Source: Erysipelotrichaceae bacterium (lineage in GTDB: Bacteria > Bacillota_I > Bacilli_A > Erysipelotrichales > Erysipelotrichaceae). Taken from it: a stretch of 55,197 nt of DNA. Location of the stretch: positions 1 to 55,197 of the forward strand of contig SVBN01000011.1 in assembly GCA_015058875.1 (NCBI GenBank). The letters run 5' to 3'. A program made the position numbers and the translations under genes. Under the pieces are notes generated by a model. The model was given only the letters and a program-made list of their open reading frames with translations, searched no databases and had not been told where the DNA came from. Of this stretch, positions 44,051-54,089 are shown piece after piece (position 1 is the first letter of the stretch; every line of letters starts with the position of its first letter).

Positions 44051-45418
44051 ATGAGCACGCGTGAACAATATTTAAAAGATGTCTGGGATCAGGCAATTCA
44101 ATATCTTCTTCAAAATGAAATATTGGAATCGGAAATCATCAATACGTTTTATTCATCCTGTTTTCTGAAGGAACTGAATGACGCAAAAGCAATTGTGATT
44201 GCACCTAATATTATTTCAAAGCAGATAGTCAGAGCCGATTATATTCAGACAGCTCTGATCAGTGTTCTCGGACTGACATCACCGGTACAGGTCGATATCA
44301 TGCAGGAATCCGAACTCAGAACACTGAAGTTTGTGCAGGAAACACCTGTGCATATCATTGATGATTCCGATTTTTCAAGCATGCCGATTCAGTCAGACAG
44401 AACATTTGATAATTTCGTTGTCGGAGACTGCAACAGGGAAAGCCAGGCTGCTGCTCTGGCATGTGCCTATAATCCGGGAAAATACTTTAATCCTCTCTTT
44501 ATCTACGGAAACTCCGGATTGGGAAAAACACATCTTCTGATGGCTATCGGCAATTATGTAAAGAAAGCTTATCCCGATAAGAAAGTTTATTACATCGAAT
44601 CCCTGAAGTTTGTAGATAAGGTCGTACGGGCAATCCAGAATAATAAAATTGATGTCTTCAAGCAGTATATGTGTTCCATGGATCTGCTTCTGATCGACGA
44701 TATCCAGTTCCTTGCCGGAAAAGAGAAGTCTCATGAGATTTTCTTCTCCATATACAATGAACTTGTCAACAACCGCAAGCAGGTCTGCATCGCTTCCGAC
44801 CGGCAGCCGAAGGAAATCAAAGGTCTGGAAGACAGACTGATCAGCCGTTTTTCCAGCGGTCTTTCCGTCGGCATTGATTCTCCGGAATTTGAAACATCGC
44901 TTGCTATTCTGAGAATGAAGATTAAAAACAGCGGCAGTGATATTAATGATATCGATGAACAGGGACTTTCCTATATTGCCAGCAATTTTTCCGGCAATGT
45001 CAGAGACCTGGAAGGGGCATGGAACCGTGTTCTTTTCTATGCAATTATGTTCCAGCAGGACAAGACGACCATACATTTCGAAACAGTTGTCAATGCGCTC
45101 AGAAATCAGGCTGTCGTATCTGACAAGACCGGGCTTTCACCATCCAAGATTATTGCCTGCGTCGCAGATTATTACGGCCTGACACGCCAGCAGATCAAAG
45201 GAAAGACAAGAACAAAGAATATTTCCAATGCACGTCATATCTCTATTTACATGTGCAGAAAGCTTCTTGATCTTCCATATATCAAGATCGGTGAGGAGTT
45301 CGGCGGAAGAGATCACGCGACTGTTATCAGCGCATGCCGGAAAGTCGAAAAACAGATTAAGAAGGATCCGGTATATGCACAGGCAGTCAATGATATCGAA
45401 CGGCTGATCAACAGCTGA
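44051..45418 (+). CDS. dnaA: chromosomal replication initiator DnaA
   Basis: Starting at the ATG at 44051 gives 455 residues (MSTREQYLKDVWDQAIQYLL); an in-frame start at 43991 is possible but has no better ribosome-binding site. Order: domain I (1-80), a short linker, AAA+ domain III with Walker A GNSGLGKTHLLMAIG and Walker B LLLIDDIQFLAG, then domain IV with GGRDHATVISACRKVEKQI for DnaA-box binding. It opens the oriC-proximal operon. The boxes in front of it suggest autoregulation. Confidence 0.97.
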   Translation: MSTREQYLKDVWDQAIQYLLQNEILESEIINTFYSSCFLKELNDAKAIVIAPNIISKQIVRADYIQTALISVLGLTSPVQVDIMQESELRTLKFVQETPVHIIDDSDFSSMPIQSDRTFDNFVVGDCNRESQAAALACAYNPGKYFNPLFIYGNSGLGKTHLLMAIGNYVKKAYPDKKVYYIESLKFVDKVVRAIQNNKIDVFKQYMCSMDLLLIDDIQFLAGKEKSHEIFFSIYNELVNNRKQVCIASDRQPKEIKGLEDRLISRFSSGLSVGIDSPEFETSLAILRMKIKNSGSDINDIDEQGLSYIASNFSGNVRDLEGAWNRVLFYAIMFQQDKTTIHFETVVNALRNQAVVSDKTGLSPSKIIACVADYYGLTRQQIKGKTRTKNISNARHISIYMCRKLLDLPYIKIGEEFGGRDHATVISACRKVEKQIKKDPVYAQAVNDIERLINS

Positions 45419-45569
45419 CTGTCCACAGATTCATCCACTTTAAATCAACACATTCAGAGTGATAAAATAATTGAGTATTATGCGGAAATCTGATGGTTTT
45501 CCACAATTTCCACATACTTAATAGTAATAAGATTAAAAAGAAATATATACGCGAGGAGGCACACAGCTT
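45419..45569. other. second DnaA-box cluster between dnaA and dnaN
   Basis: TTTTCCACA (45497-45505), TTTCCACA (45507-45514) and partial sites near 45421 lie in AT-rich sequence. This resembles the two-part Bacillus-type origin, with boxes on both sides of dnaA. Confidence 0.65.
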
Positions 45570-46697
45570 ATGAAAATGACAATTTCCAAAAAGGGATTAT
45601 ATGAAGGATTGGAGACCGCTGCGAAAGCAATTTCTCCGAATTCACCTGTTCCGGCATTATCCGGAATCAAAATCGAAGCAGAAGAAAATTCGCTGATTCT
45701 GACAGGAAGCGATGCGGATGTTTCCATCAGATACGTACTCACAAATGAAGAAAATGAAGATCTGAAGCTGAATGTCATTGAGACAGGCGCAGTTGTCGTT
45801 GATTACAGATATCTTCTTGAGATTGTCAGGAAAATCGAATCGGAAGAAATCCAGATTGAGATCCTCGACGGAACGCTGACACGTTTCTCGGGAGGAAGCG
45901 CTGAATTCAAGATCAACGGTTTCAGAGCTGAATCCTATCCGGAAATTGATTTTTCAAAGCCCGGCAACACCTTTACGATCGGTTCCGGAGTTCTGAGTGA
46001 GATTATTGAAGAAACAGCGTTTGCGGCCAATTCAAAGGATACAAGACTGGTTCTGACAGGCGTGAACTTCAATTCCGACGGAACAAAGATTATATGCACG
46101 GCTACAGATTCCTATCGTCTGGCAAGAAAGATCGTTCCGGTTGAATCCGAACCTTTCAAGATTACCGTTCTTGCAAAGAGTCTGAATATGGCAAGATCCA
46201 TCTTCGGTTCAAAGGAAGCCGATGTTGAAATTTCACTGAATGATAAGAAGATTCTCTTCTCTTCTTCCGGAATTATCATGCAGACAAGGCTTCTTGAAGG
46301 AACATTCCCGGAAACAGACAGACTGATTCCTGCGGAATTCTCAAGGGAACTGGTTGTCAACCGGAGAATGCTGATCAGTGCGATCGACCGTACTTCATTT
46401 ATCAAGACGGATAATATGTTCATCATCAGAATGCAGATCAGCGGAAATGAAATTCTTCTGACAACGAAATCACAGGAGATCGGCGAATCGCATGAAGATC
46501 TGATTGCCGAAAGCTACACCGGGGATCCGATCGATATCAGCTTTACCGGAAACTATGTATCCGATGCTGCAAAAGCACTGAATACAGACAATATCCGGAT
46601 CAGATTTACCGGGGATATGAAACCGTTTATCCTGGTAAATGACGGAAATGATGATTCCGTGCTGCAGCTTGTCCTGCCGGTCAGAACTTACAATTAA
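45570..46697 (+). CDS. dnaN: DNA polymerase III beta subunit (sliding clamp)
   Basis: The 375-residue clamp has the usual three-fold domain repeat: it starts MKMTISKKGLYEGLETAAKAI, has SPVPALSGIKIEAE and VLTGVNFNSDG in the middle, and ends in the conserved FILVNDGNDDSVLQLVLPVRTYN (the C-terminal partner site). It dimerises on DNA and tethers polymerase. GAGGAGG precedes the start. A terminator at 46710 separates it from yaaA. Confidence 0.97.
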   Translation: MKMTISKKGLYEGLETAAKAISPNSPVPALSGIKIEAEENSLILTGSDADVSIRYVLTNEENEDLKLNVIETGAVVVDYRYLLEIVRKIESEEIQIEILDGTLTRFSGGSAEFKINGFRAESYPEIDFSKPGNTFTIGSGVLSEIIEETAFAANSKDTRLVLTGVNFNSDGTKIICTATDSYRLARKIVPVESEPFKITVLAKSLNMARSIFGSKEADVEISLNDKKILFSSSGIIMQTRLLEGTFPETDRLIPAEFSRELVVNRRMLISAIDRTSFIKTDNMFIIRMQISGNEILLTTKSQEIGESHEDLIAESYTGDPIDISFTGNYVSDAAKALNTDNIRIRFTGDMKPFILVNDGNDDSVLQLVLPVRTYN

Positions 46698-46709
46698 TTA
46701 ATGAAAAAC

Positions 46710-46746
46710 AGTGCCTGAAATCAGTAAAAAACAGGCACTTTTATTA
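46710..46746 (+). terminator. terminator after dnaN
   Basis: AGTGCCTG (46710-46717) and CAGGCACT (46732-46739), followed by TTTATTATTG. Confidence 0.8.
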
Positions 46747-46776
46747 TTGTATTTCAATGACCTTGAAAGGGCATAA

Positions 46777-46809
46777 TTATCACATTTTTTGACATTTTTG
46801 TGATATAAT
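46777..46809 (+). promoter_or_regulatory. yaaA-recF-gyrBA promoter with inverted repeat
   Basis: An extended -10 (TGA-TATAAT, 46801-46809) overlaps a TATCACA-N15-TGTGATA inverted repeat (about 46778-46806). A repressor could cover the promoter; no good -35 box is seen at the normal distance. Confidence 0.5.
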
Positions 46810-46846
46810 TTTATGAGCCTGCGAAGGCTTTTTAAGGAGTTATGAA

Positions 46847-47047
46847 ATGAATGAAATAAGCTCCCAGTATATTACTCTGACGCAGTTTCTGAAAATGCAG
46901 GGATTCGCTTCTACCGGCGGTCAGGCAAAATTCCTTGTTAAGGAACTGGATATCAGTGTGAATGGTGAAAAAGAAGACCGGAGAGGCAGAAAACTCTATC
47001 CCGGAGATGTTGTGATTGTTGACGGAAGAAAGTTTGTTATCGGATGA
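46847..47047 (+). CDS. yaaA: S4-domain RNA-binding protein YaaA
   Basis: The 66-residue protein is a lone S4 domain (TLTQFLKMQGFASTGGQAKFLVKELDISVNGEKEDRRGRKLYPGDVVIVD), as always found between dnaN and recF in Firmicutes. Its role on RNA is not defined. AAGGAG precedes it, and its stop overlaps the recF start by 4 bases. Confidence 0.93.
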   Translation: MNEISSQYITLTQFLKMQGFASTGGQAKFLVKELDISVNGEKEDRRGRKLYPGDVVIVDGRKFVIG

Positions 47048-48141
47048 TCGTTAAAAATCTGAGGCTGAGAAATTTCAGAAATTATGAGAAAACCGAGCTT
47101 GTTCTGAATCCCAGAATGAATCTGATCACTGGTGAAAACGCCCAGGGAAAAACAAACCTGCTGGAGAGTCTGGTTGTGCTTTCCCTGACAAGATCGCATC
47201 GTATCAGTTCAGATAAACAGATGATCCGGCATGAAGCGGAATTTGCGGAAATCGGATGCATTTTTGAAGACGGGACAGACAAGCGGATTGATGTCATTAT
47301 TCATCCGGAAGGAAAAACGCTGCTTGTGAAGAAACAGCCGGTAAAGAAAAGCAGTGAATTCATCGGTCTTCTGAATGTCATTCTTTTTTCTCCGGATGAT
47401 ATGGGAATATTTACCGATGCACCGAGAGAAAGAAGAAAAATGCTGAACCAGGAAATAACAAAAGTATCTCCCGGTTACCTCAGTGCTCTGTCCGGATACC
47501 AGAATCTTCTGAAGAACAGAAATATTCTTCTGAAACAGGAACATCCGGATATCAGATATCTTGATGTTCTGGATGAACAGATGATCGGATTGTCTGTAAA
47601 AATCATTCAGGAAAGAAGAAGGTTTGTATCCTATATCAATTCAAGGATGCCGGAATACTACCGCAATATTTCCGGCAGCGATCTGACGGGAGTTATCAGA
47701 TATCTTTCGATAGCGGACGAGTCCGATGACATTGAAGGTCAGCTTCGTGATCTGTATATGAATATGAGGCTGAGAGATCTTGAATACCATGTCACGGGAA
47801 ACGGCGTTCACCGTGAAGATATTGAATTTGATCTTGACGGAATGAATGTGACTCTTGCCGCAAGTCAGGGACAGAAGCGGATGATTCTGCTTTCATTCAA
47901 ACTTGCATTAATGAATTTTGCGGAAGAATTATCAGGGAAAACACCGGTACTTCTTCTTGATGATGTTCTGTCGGAATTGGATCTTATCAGACAGCAGCGT
48001 CTGATTCAGATGATTCAGAACAGATGTCAGTGCATTATTACGGCTACAGAATATCCTTCTTTTCTGAAACAGCATGAAATAACGGAATTCTGCATCGAAA
48101 ACGGAACGATTGTAAATAAAACTGAAGGAGGATTGCTATGA
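47044..48141 (+). CDS. recF: DNA replication and repair protein RecF
   Basis: The 365-residue SMC-like ATPase has Walker [19 protein letters not shown] and the signature region [18 protein letters not shown]. The Walker B is [13 protein letters not shown]. RecF loads RecA at gaps with RecO and RecR. It overlaps yaaA and gyrB by 4 bases each (ATGA), showing tight coupling of the operon. Confidence 0.97.
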   Translation: MIVKNLRLRNFRNYEKTELVLNPRMNLITGENAQGKTNLLESLVVLSLTRSHRISSDKQMIRHEAEFAEIGCIFEDGTDKRIDVIIHPEGKTLLVKKQPVKKSSEFIGLLNVILFSPDDMGIFTDAPRERRKMLNQEITKVSPGYLSALSGYQNLLKNRNILLKQEHPDIRYLDVLDEQMIGLSVKIIQERRRFVSYINSRMPEYYRNISGSDLTGVIRYLSIADESDDIEGQLRDLYMNMRLRDLEYHVTGNGVHREDIEFDLDGMNVTLAASQGQKRMILLSFKLALMNFAEELSGKTPVLLLDDVLSELDLIRQQRLIQMIQNRCQCIITATEYPSFLKQHEITEFCIENGTIVNKTEGGLL

Positions 48142-50111
48142 GTGAAGAAACAAATATTTCAGAAGCGGTAATCGGTGAGGAAATGGATATAAAAGTAACT
48201 CACGAATACAGTGATGAAGATATCCAGGTGCTTGACGGTCTGGAAGCTGTCAGAAAGCGTCCCGGAATGTATATTGCGTCCACTTCAGAAAAAGGTCTTC
48301 ATCATCTTGTATGGGAAATCGTAGACAACGGTATCGATGAAGCGATGGCAGGCTATGCGACAACCATCCGCGTCACCGTTGATAAGGATAATATCATCAA
48401 AGTCGAAGATGACGGCCGCGGCATGCCGACAGGCATTAATGCCAAAACTGGCAAGTCAACGATTGAAACAATTTTTACAGTGCTTCATGCCGGCGGAAAA
48501 TTCGGCGGAGGTGCATATAAAGTTTCCGGTGGTCTGCATGGCGTCGGTGCCTCTGTTGTCAACGCACTTTCCGAATGGCTGGAAGTTCATGTTTATCATG
48601 AAGGCAGCGAATATTATGTCCGTTTTGAAAACGGCGGACACGCAGTTGAACCTCTGAAGAGAATCGGCGACTGTCCGGCAGATAAACATGGTTCCACGGT
48701 TCTTTTCAAAGCGGACCCGCTGATTTTTACGGAAACCACCGTATATAACCATGACACGCTGCGTGACCGTCTGAGACAGCTTGCTTTCCTGAATAAAGGC
48801 ATCCGTCTGATTTTCTGCGATGAAAGAGAAGAAGAACCCGGAAAGAGAGAACATGTATTCCTGTTTGAAGGCGGCCTGAAGGAATATGTAGCTTATCTGA
48901 ATAAAAACAGAACAAGCATTCATCCGGATATCATCTACTGCGAAGGATATGAACAGAATATCCAGGTAGAAGTAGCCGTGCAGTATAACGACGGATACAA
49001 TCCGAGTGTTTATACCTTCTGCAATAACATCAATACGGCAGAAGGCGGAACGCATGAAGAAGGATTCCGTATGGCACTGAACCGTGTCATCAATAAATAT
49101 GCACGCGAAAACGGCTTTCTGAAGGAAAAGGATGATAATCTGACCAGTGATGACTGCAAAGAAGGAATCACTGCCGTAATCAGTGTCAAGCATCCGGATC
49201 CGCAGTACGAAGGACAGACAAAAACAAAACTCGGCAATTCCGAAGTAAGAAAGATTGTATCTGATATCTTCGGCAGTCAGCTGGAACGCTTCCTGATGGA
49301 AAATCCCGATGAAGCAAAGATCATCATGGAAAAGGCTACCCTTGCGTCCCAGGCCCGTATGGCAGCCAAGAAGGCAAGAGAACTGACCAGAAGAAAGAGC
49401 GGATTGGAAATCAGTTCACTGCCCGGAAAACTTGCGGACTGCTCTTCCAAGGATGCATCGATCTGTGAAATCTATATCGTCGAGGGTGACTCCGCCGGCG
49501 GTTCCGCAAAGCAGGGAAGAGATTCGCATTATCAGGCAATCCTGCCGCTGAGGGGCAAGATTCTGAATGTTGAAAAGGCACGTCAGCACAGAGCATTTGA
49601 AAACGCGGAAATCAGATCAATGATTACGGCATTCGGATGCGGCGTCATGGATGAAGTGGATACTTCCAAGCTTCGTTATCATAAGATCGTCATCATGACC
49701 GATGCCGACGTCGACGGTGCCCATATCAGAACACTGCTTCTGACATTCTTCTACCGTTATCTCAGACCGATTCTGGAAGAAGGATATGTATATATCGCAC
49801 AGCCGCCTCTTTACAAAGTACAGAAGGGAAATACGGTCAGATATGCATATACGGACCGTCATCTGGAAGAAGTAAAGCGGGAACTCGGCGACCGTATCAG
49901 CATTCAGCGATATAAAGGTCTCGGTGAAATGGATCCCGAACAGCTCTGGGAAACAACCATGGACCCGAAAAACCGTACACTGATCCGTGTCAATGTCGAT
50001 GATGCGGAAGCGGCGGATCAGGCTTTCAGCATGTTAATGGGTGAAGAAGTGGAACCCAGAAAGAATTTCATTATTGAAAATGCGAAGTTTGTTGAAAATG
50101 TAGATATTTAA
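48138..50111 (+). CDS. gyrB: DNA gyrase subunit B
   Basis: The 657-residue ATPase subunit has the GHKL motifs [13 protein letters not shown] and [13 protein letters not shown], the lid region [15 protein letters not shown], and the TOPRIM domain [20 protein letters not shown] with the metal aspartates in [10 protein letters not shown]. It continues through [21 protein letters not shown]. The preceding block ([14 protein letters not shown]) is typical of gyrase rather than ParE, and the position next to gyrA settles it. Confidence 0.97.
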   Translation: MSEETNISEAVIGEEMDIKVTHEYSDEDIQVLDGLEAVRKRPGMYIASTSEKGLHHLVWEIVDNGIDEAMAGYATTIRVTVDKDNIIKVEDDGRGMPTGINAKTGKSTIETIFTVLHAGGKFGGGAYKVSGGLHGVGASVVNALSEWLEVHVYHEGSEYYVRFENGGHAVEPLKRIGDCPADKHGSTVLFKADPLIFTETTVYNHDTLRDRLRQLAFLNKGIRLIFCDEREEEPGKREHVFLFEGGLKEYVAYLNKNRTSIHPDIIYCEGYEQNIQVEVAVQYNDGYNPSVYTFCNNINTAEGGTHEEGFRMALNRVINKYARENGFLKEKDDNLTSDDCKEGITAVISVKHPDPQYEGQTKTKLGNSEVRKIVSDIFGSQLERFLMENPDEAKIIMEKATLASQARMAAKKARELTRRKSGLEISSLPGKLADCSSKDASICEIYIVEGDSAGGSAKQGRDSHYQAILPLRGKILNVEKARQHRAFENAEIRSMITAFGCGVMDEVDTSKLRYHKIVIMTDADVDGAHIRTLLLTFFYRYLRPILEEGYVYIAQPPLYKVQKGNTVRYAYTDRHLEEVKRELGDRISIQRYKGLGEMDPEQLWETTMDPKNRTLIRVNVDDAEAADQAFSMLMGEEVEPRKNFIIENAKFVENVDI

Positions 50112-50125
50112 GAGGGGGTGAAAAT

Positions 50126-52636
50126 ATGGCTAGAGAAGATGAATTCATGGAATTTGATGAAGAAAATTTTGACCCCGGAAATATTACCGAAACGGAACTG
50201 ACAAAGGAAATCAAGCGTGACTTCCTGGAATATTCCATGTCGGTCATTATGTCCAGAGCTCTTCCGGATGTCAGGGACGGACTGAAACCTGTACAGAGAA
50301 GAATTCTGTTCGCAATGAATGAGATGAACAACGGACCTGACAAGCCGCATCGCAAATGTGCGCGTATTGTCGGTGATACGATGGGTAAATATCACCCGCA
50401 CGGAGACAGTTCCATTTACGGTTCTCTTGTATACATGGCGCAGCCTTGGAATATGAGAGCTGTTCTTGTGGACGGACACGGCAATTTCGGATCCATGGAC
50501 GGTGACGGTGCTGCGGCAATGCGTTATACCGAAGCACGTATGGCCAAGATTTCCGTGGAAATGCTGAGAGATCTGGATAAGAACACTGTCGACATGGTGG
50601 ACAACTATGACGGTGAGGAAAAAGAACCTTCCGTTCTGCCGGCCCGCTTCCCGAATCTGATCGTCAACGGATCCAGCGGTATCGCTGTCGGTATGGCAAC
50701 CAACGTTGCGCCCCATAATCTCGGTGAAACCATTGACGGCATTATTGCTGTAATGGAAAATCCGGAGATTACCGGAACGGACCTGATGGAATACATTAAA
50801 GGTCCGGACTTTCCGACCGGAGCATATATTCTCGGACGTACCGGTATCAGAAATGCATTTGAAACCGGCAGAGGTACGATCGTTATGCGCGGACGTACCA
50901 GAATCGAGGAAATGCCGAACGGAAAATCCAGAATCGTTATTTATGAGATTCCCTACATGGTCAATAAGGCTGCCATGGTGGAACGCATTGCGTCTCTTGC
51001 AAGAGACAAGATCATTGAAGGCATTACCGATATCCGTGATGAATCCAATATGAACGGTATCCGTGTCGTCATTGAACTGCGCAAGGATGTCCAGCCGGAA
51101 GTATTGATGAACCAGCTGTACAGAATGACGCCGCTGCAGTCCAACTTCAGCGTCAATAACGTCATCCTTGTCAACAATGTTCCGAAGACACTCGGTATGA
51201 AGGATATGATTATCGAATATGTCATGTTCCAGGAAGAGGTTATTGAACGCCGGACAAGATATGATCTTGAAAAGGCACAGGCAAGAGCTCATATACTGGA
51301 AGGTCTGCGTATTGCGGTAGATAATCTGGATGAAATCATTCATACGATCCGTGATTCCAAGGATGCGAATGAAGCAATGCCGAGACTGATGGAAAGATTC
51401 GGACTGGATGAAATCCAGGCAAAGGCAATCCTGGATATGCAGTTCAGAAGACTGACCGGTCTGGAACGCGAAAAGATTGAAAATGAATATCAGGATCTTC
51501 TGATTAAGATTGCGGATTATGAAGATATTCTTGCCCACAAAGAAAGAGTCGAAAGCATTCTGAAAGACGAGCTTCTTGAAATCAAGGCAAAATACGGAGA
51601 TGCAAGAAGAAGCGAGATTATCGATGCACCGACGGATATGGAAGATGAAGATCTGATTCCGGTGGAAGATGTCATCATTACTCTTTCCAGCAACGGATAT
51701 ATCAAGAGAATCTCTTCTGATACCTACCGCGTGCAGAACCGCGGCGGCAAAGGCATTAAGGGAATGGATCTGAATAAAGATGATGTTATCGATCAGTTCA
51801 TCAGCATGTCGACGCATGATCATCTGCTGGTATTCTCAAGTCTGGGAAGGGTATACAGAATCAAAGGCTACAATGTGCCGGCATACGGAAGAACTTCCAA
51901 AGGCATTCCGATTGTCAATCTGCTCAAATTTGATAAGAACGAAAGCGTTAAGGCTCTTGTACCCTACAGTAAGGATGCCAGTGCAAAATATCTGTTCTTT
52001 GCGACAAAGAACGGTCTGATCAAGCGCACGCCGGTGGAAGAGTTTGAAAATATCAACCGGAACGGCAAGATTGCGATTGTTCTGAATGAAGGTGATGAAC
52101 TTGCATTCGTCAAAGGCACAAGCGGAAATGATGAAATCATTCTTGCATGTACCAACGGCAAGGCAATCAGATTCAACGAAGAAAATGTCCGTTCCATGGG
52201 AAGAACAGCCCGCGGCGTCAGAGGCGTCAATACTGACGGCGGAACTGTAATCGGCATGGCAACGAATAAAGAGGGTACTTACATTCTTACAGTTACGGAA
52301 AAGGGATTCGGAAAGAAATCGCTGCTGGATGACTTCCGGATGACAAACCGCGGCGCAAAGGGCGTCAAGGCTCTGAATGTGACGGACAAAACAGGCAATC
52401 TGGTGTGCATGAAAGCAGTCAGCGGTGATGAAGACTGCATGATCATGACGGATGACGGTATTCTGATTCGTATATCTCTGAAAACTGTATCCGTATACGG
52501 AAGAGGCGCACAGGGTGTCAAGCTGATCCGGATCGGCGAAAATAACAGAGTTTCAAATGTAGAAGTGCTTGAATCAAGCAATGATCCGGAAGCGGAAGAG
52601 ACTGCAGAAGAAGTACCTGAAGCAACGGAAGAATAA
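50126..52636 (+). CDS. gyrA: DNA gyrase subunit A
   Basis: The 836-residue breakage-reunion subunit has the quinolone-determining region with GDTMGKYHPHGDSSIYGSLV and the catalytic tyrosine in AAMRYTEARM. The C-terminal beta-pinwheel includes the gyrase-type GA-box-like stretch NRGGKGIKGMD. The acidic tail ends EEVPEATEE. In the drug region the residues read Asp and Ser where sensitive strains usually have Ser83/Asp87 equivalents; S is present (GDSSIY). GGGGGTG precedes the start. Confidence 0.97.
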   Translation: MAREDEFMEFDEENFDPGNITETELTKEIKRDFLEYSMSVIMSRALPDVRDGLKPVQRRILFAMNEMNNGPDKPHRKCARIVGDTMGKYHPHGDSSIYGSLVYMAQPWNMRAVLVDGHGNFGSMDGDGAAAMRYTEARMAKISVEMLRDLDKNTVDMVDNYDGEEKEPSVLPARFPNLIVNGSSGIAVGMATNVAPHNLGETIDGIIAVMENPEITGTDLMEYIKGPDFPTGAYILGRTGIRNAFETGRGTIVMRGRTRIEEMPNGKSRIVIYEIPYMVNKAAMVERIASLARDKIIEGITDIRDESNMNGIRVVIELRKDVQPEVLMNQLYRMTPLQSNFSVNNVILVNNVPKTLGMKDMIIEYVMFQEEVIERRTRYDLEKAQARAHILEGLRIAVDNLDEIIHTIRDSKDANEAMPRLMERFGLDEIQAKAILDMQFRRLTGLEREKIENEYQDLLIKIADYEDILAHKERVESILKDELLEIKAKYGDARRSEIIDAPTDMEDEDLIPVEDVIITLSSNGYIKRISSDTYRVQNRGGKGIKGMDLNKDDVIDQFISMSTHDHLLVFSSLGRVYRIKGYNVPAYGRTSKGIPIVNLLKFDKNESVKALVPYSKDASAKYLFFATKNGLIKRTPVEEFENINRNGKIAIVLNEGDELAFVKGTSGNDEIILACTNGKAIRFNEENVRSMGRTARGVRGVNTDGGTVIGMATNKEGTYILTVTEKGFGKKSLLDDFRMTNRGAKGVKALNVTDKTGNLVCMKAVSGDEDCMIMTDDGILIRISLKTVSVYGRGAQGVKLIRIGENNRVSNVEVLESSNDPEAEETAEEVPEATEE

Positions 52637-52642
52637 GAGTTA

Positions 52643-52675
52643 AAGATGATCTGAAATACGGTCATCTTTTTTTAT
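52643..52675 (+). terminator. terminator after gyrA
   Basis: AAGATGA (52643-52649) pairs with TCATCTT (52662-52668), followed by TTTTTAT. Confidence 0.75.
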
Positions 52676-52677
52676 AT

Positions 52678-52706
52678 GAAAAAGTGAAGCTTTTCTGGCT
52701 TCACTT
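52678..52706 (-). terminator. terminator of the Lys-tail protein gene
   Basis: Read leftward, AAGTGAAGC (52706-52698) pairs with GCTTCACTT (52690-52682) and ends in Ts. The stem overlaps the gene's stop codon. Confidence 0.8.
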
Positions 52707-53010
52707 ATTTTGATTTCTTTGATTTCTTCTTTTTTGAAGATTTATCTTTCTTACCTTCTTTTGAATCCTTGTTTTTATCTTTCTTTTTCTTTTCTTTTTC
52801 CGGCTTTTTCTCTTCTTTGCTTTCTCCCTGTATATCTTTCATTATGAGATCGGAAATATATTTTTTCAGGCTTTTCTGGCTTTCAAGCCATGAGATAATA
52901 TCAGCTTCCTGTTCGATATTGTAACGAATGGAAAAAGAGCGATAATTCTGACGATTGTAAGCGTTGTTGTACTCAAGCTTCTTTGCATAGCTTTTCTTAT
53001 GATCGGGCAT
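52705..53010 (-). CDS. small ribbon-helix-helix-like protein with lysine-rich tail
   Basis: The 101-residue protein has a folded first part (about 10-60) with SFSIRYNIEQEADIISWLES followed by QKSLKKYISDLIMKDI. This resembles the RHH-like proteins (strand, helix, helix) seen in mobile elements of Firmicutes. The last 40 residues are nearly all lysine, glutamate and serine (KEEKKPEKEKKKKDKN and on). It could be a DNA-binding protein with a histone-like tail. No partner toxin is next to it. It is convergent with gyrA and lies near oriC. The assignment is tentative. Confidence 0.6.
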   Translation of the reverse strand: MPDHKKSYAKKLEYNNAYNRQNYRSFSIRYNIEQEADIISWLESQKSLKKYISDLIMKDIQGESKEEKKPEKEKKKKDKNKDSKEGKKDKSSKKKKSKKSK

Positions 53011-53095
53011 TCAGAATCTCCAAAGATATTATCTTTTTTTTTACTTTATCTGAATTCATTATAGCACAGGGATTTTTTCTGATTATACCGGATAC

Positions 53096-54007
53096 TCAGT
53101 ATTCTTCCGAAAGACGATATCCATCAGGCGTATTGATCAGATTCATTTCATATATTTCAGATGATACGGAACCTTCCACGTTGGTCAGAATATTCAATCT
53201 GACATTGTCTCCGGTATCTTCTGCCGCAACAATATACGATGTATTGAATTCCGTTCCCGGAAGCACATACAGTTCCGTCAGGACACAGCAGAGCTGATCA
53301 TCAATCATTTTATATACAGGTACCGATGAATTGAATGCCGTAGGATAATAATTTGATTTCAGAAAATCGGAAGTAAAAATGGATTCAGCAATTTCTTTTA
53401 TATCGTCGATTGATTTCGGGGTATGATTTCCCATTCCGAGAACTTCATAATATCCCGGTTCAATTTCATCACCGAGCGATACATCAATCCCATAGAGCCA
53501 GTTGAGAACATCATACTGTCCCGGCAGCAGCTCATCCAATATCTGCTTATAAGTGCTGAAATCAGGATTATTCTGAACAACGCTTTCCGGATTAATATGG
53601 AATTCCAGTTTTCCGTTCAGCCAGAAACCGATGCGCTCCGGATGATATATTTTAAATACTGCGCTGTACTGATCATTAATATTGTATTTTCCGACATATG
53701 CGGTGTTGGTCAGCTGGTCATCATCCTTGATTTCTTCCAGATCTTTCAGAGAACTGATTTCCGGCAGAGAAGTGATGCCGATCGGCAGGGGCGGGATATA
53801 TACCTGGTAGTATTCTCCTTTTTCACCTGTTTTATCGTAATTGTAATCATCGATGCATGACTGTATCATCTGCAGTTCCTTTTCTTCATCCGTCATATCA
53901 TCTTCCTGAATCAGAATATCGGAAGGAACTGTTTCCGGCTGTTTTTCCGGTTTGGAACAGCCTGTTATCATCAGTGTCAGAATTATCAATGGCAGCAGTT
54001 TTTTCAT
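53096..54007 (-). CDS. hypothetical lipoprotein
   Basis: The 303-residue product has a lipoprotein signal (MKKLLPLIILTLMITGCSKP, lipobox ITGC, Cys about 17), then an acidic linker, and a folded extracellular domain of about 260 residues. It contains repeated short motifs around GYYEVLGMGNHTPKS and TELYVLPGTEFNTSYIVAAED. No family was recognised. It sits alone between a minus-strand gene and the serS leader. Its base composition is similar to its neighbours. Confidence 0.75.
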   Translation of the reverse strand: MKKLLPLIILTLMITGCSKPEKQPETVPSDILIQEDDMTDEEKELQMIQSCIDDYNYDKTGEKGEYYQVYIPPLPIGITSLPEISSLKDLEEIKDDDQLTNTAYVGKYNINDQYSAVFKIYHPERIGFWLNGKLEFHINPESVVQNNPDFSTYKQILDELLPGQYDVLNWLYGIDVSLGDEIEPGYYEVLGMGNHTPKSIDDIKEIAESIFTSDFLKSNYYPTAFNSSVPVYKMIDDQLCCVLTELYVLPGTEFNTSYIVAAEDTGDNVRLNILTNVEGSVSSEIYEMNLINTPDGYRLSEEY

Positions 54008-54054
54008 AATATTACCGTCTTTCCTATTTCATAATAGTATCATTCCTCAGCCTT

Positions 54055-54083
54055 GACAAACATGTTTCCCGATGCCAAAATGA
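54055..54083 (+). promoter_or_regulatory. promoter of the serS T-box transcript
   Basis: TTGACA (54055-54060), a 17-base spacer and CAAAAT (54078-54083); expected start near 54090. Confidence 0.6.
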
Positions 54084-54089
54084 ATCAGT

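Noticed and set aside
50108..51823. 571-codon minus-strand frame opposite gyrA
   Set aside because: Antisense to a conserved gene, with no motif or start signal.
52705..54007. Toxin-antitoxin pair of the RHH-like protein with its neighbour
   Set aside because: The neighbour is a 303-residue lipoprotein on the same strand, 86 bases away, with no toxin features.
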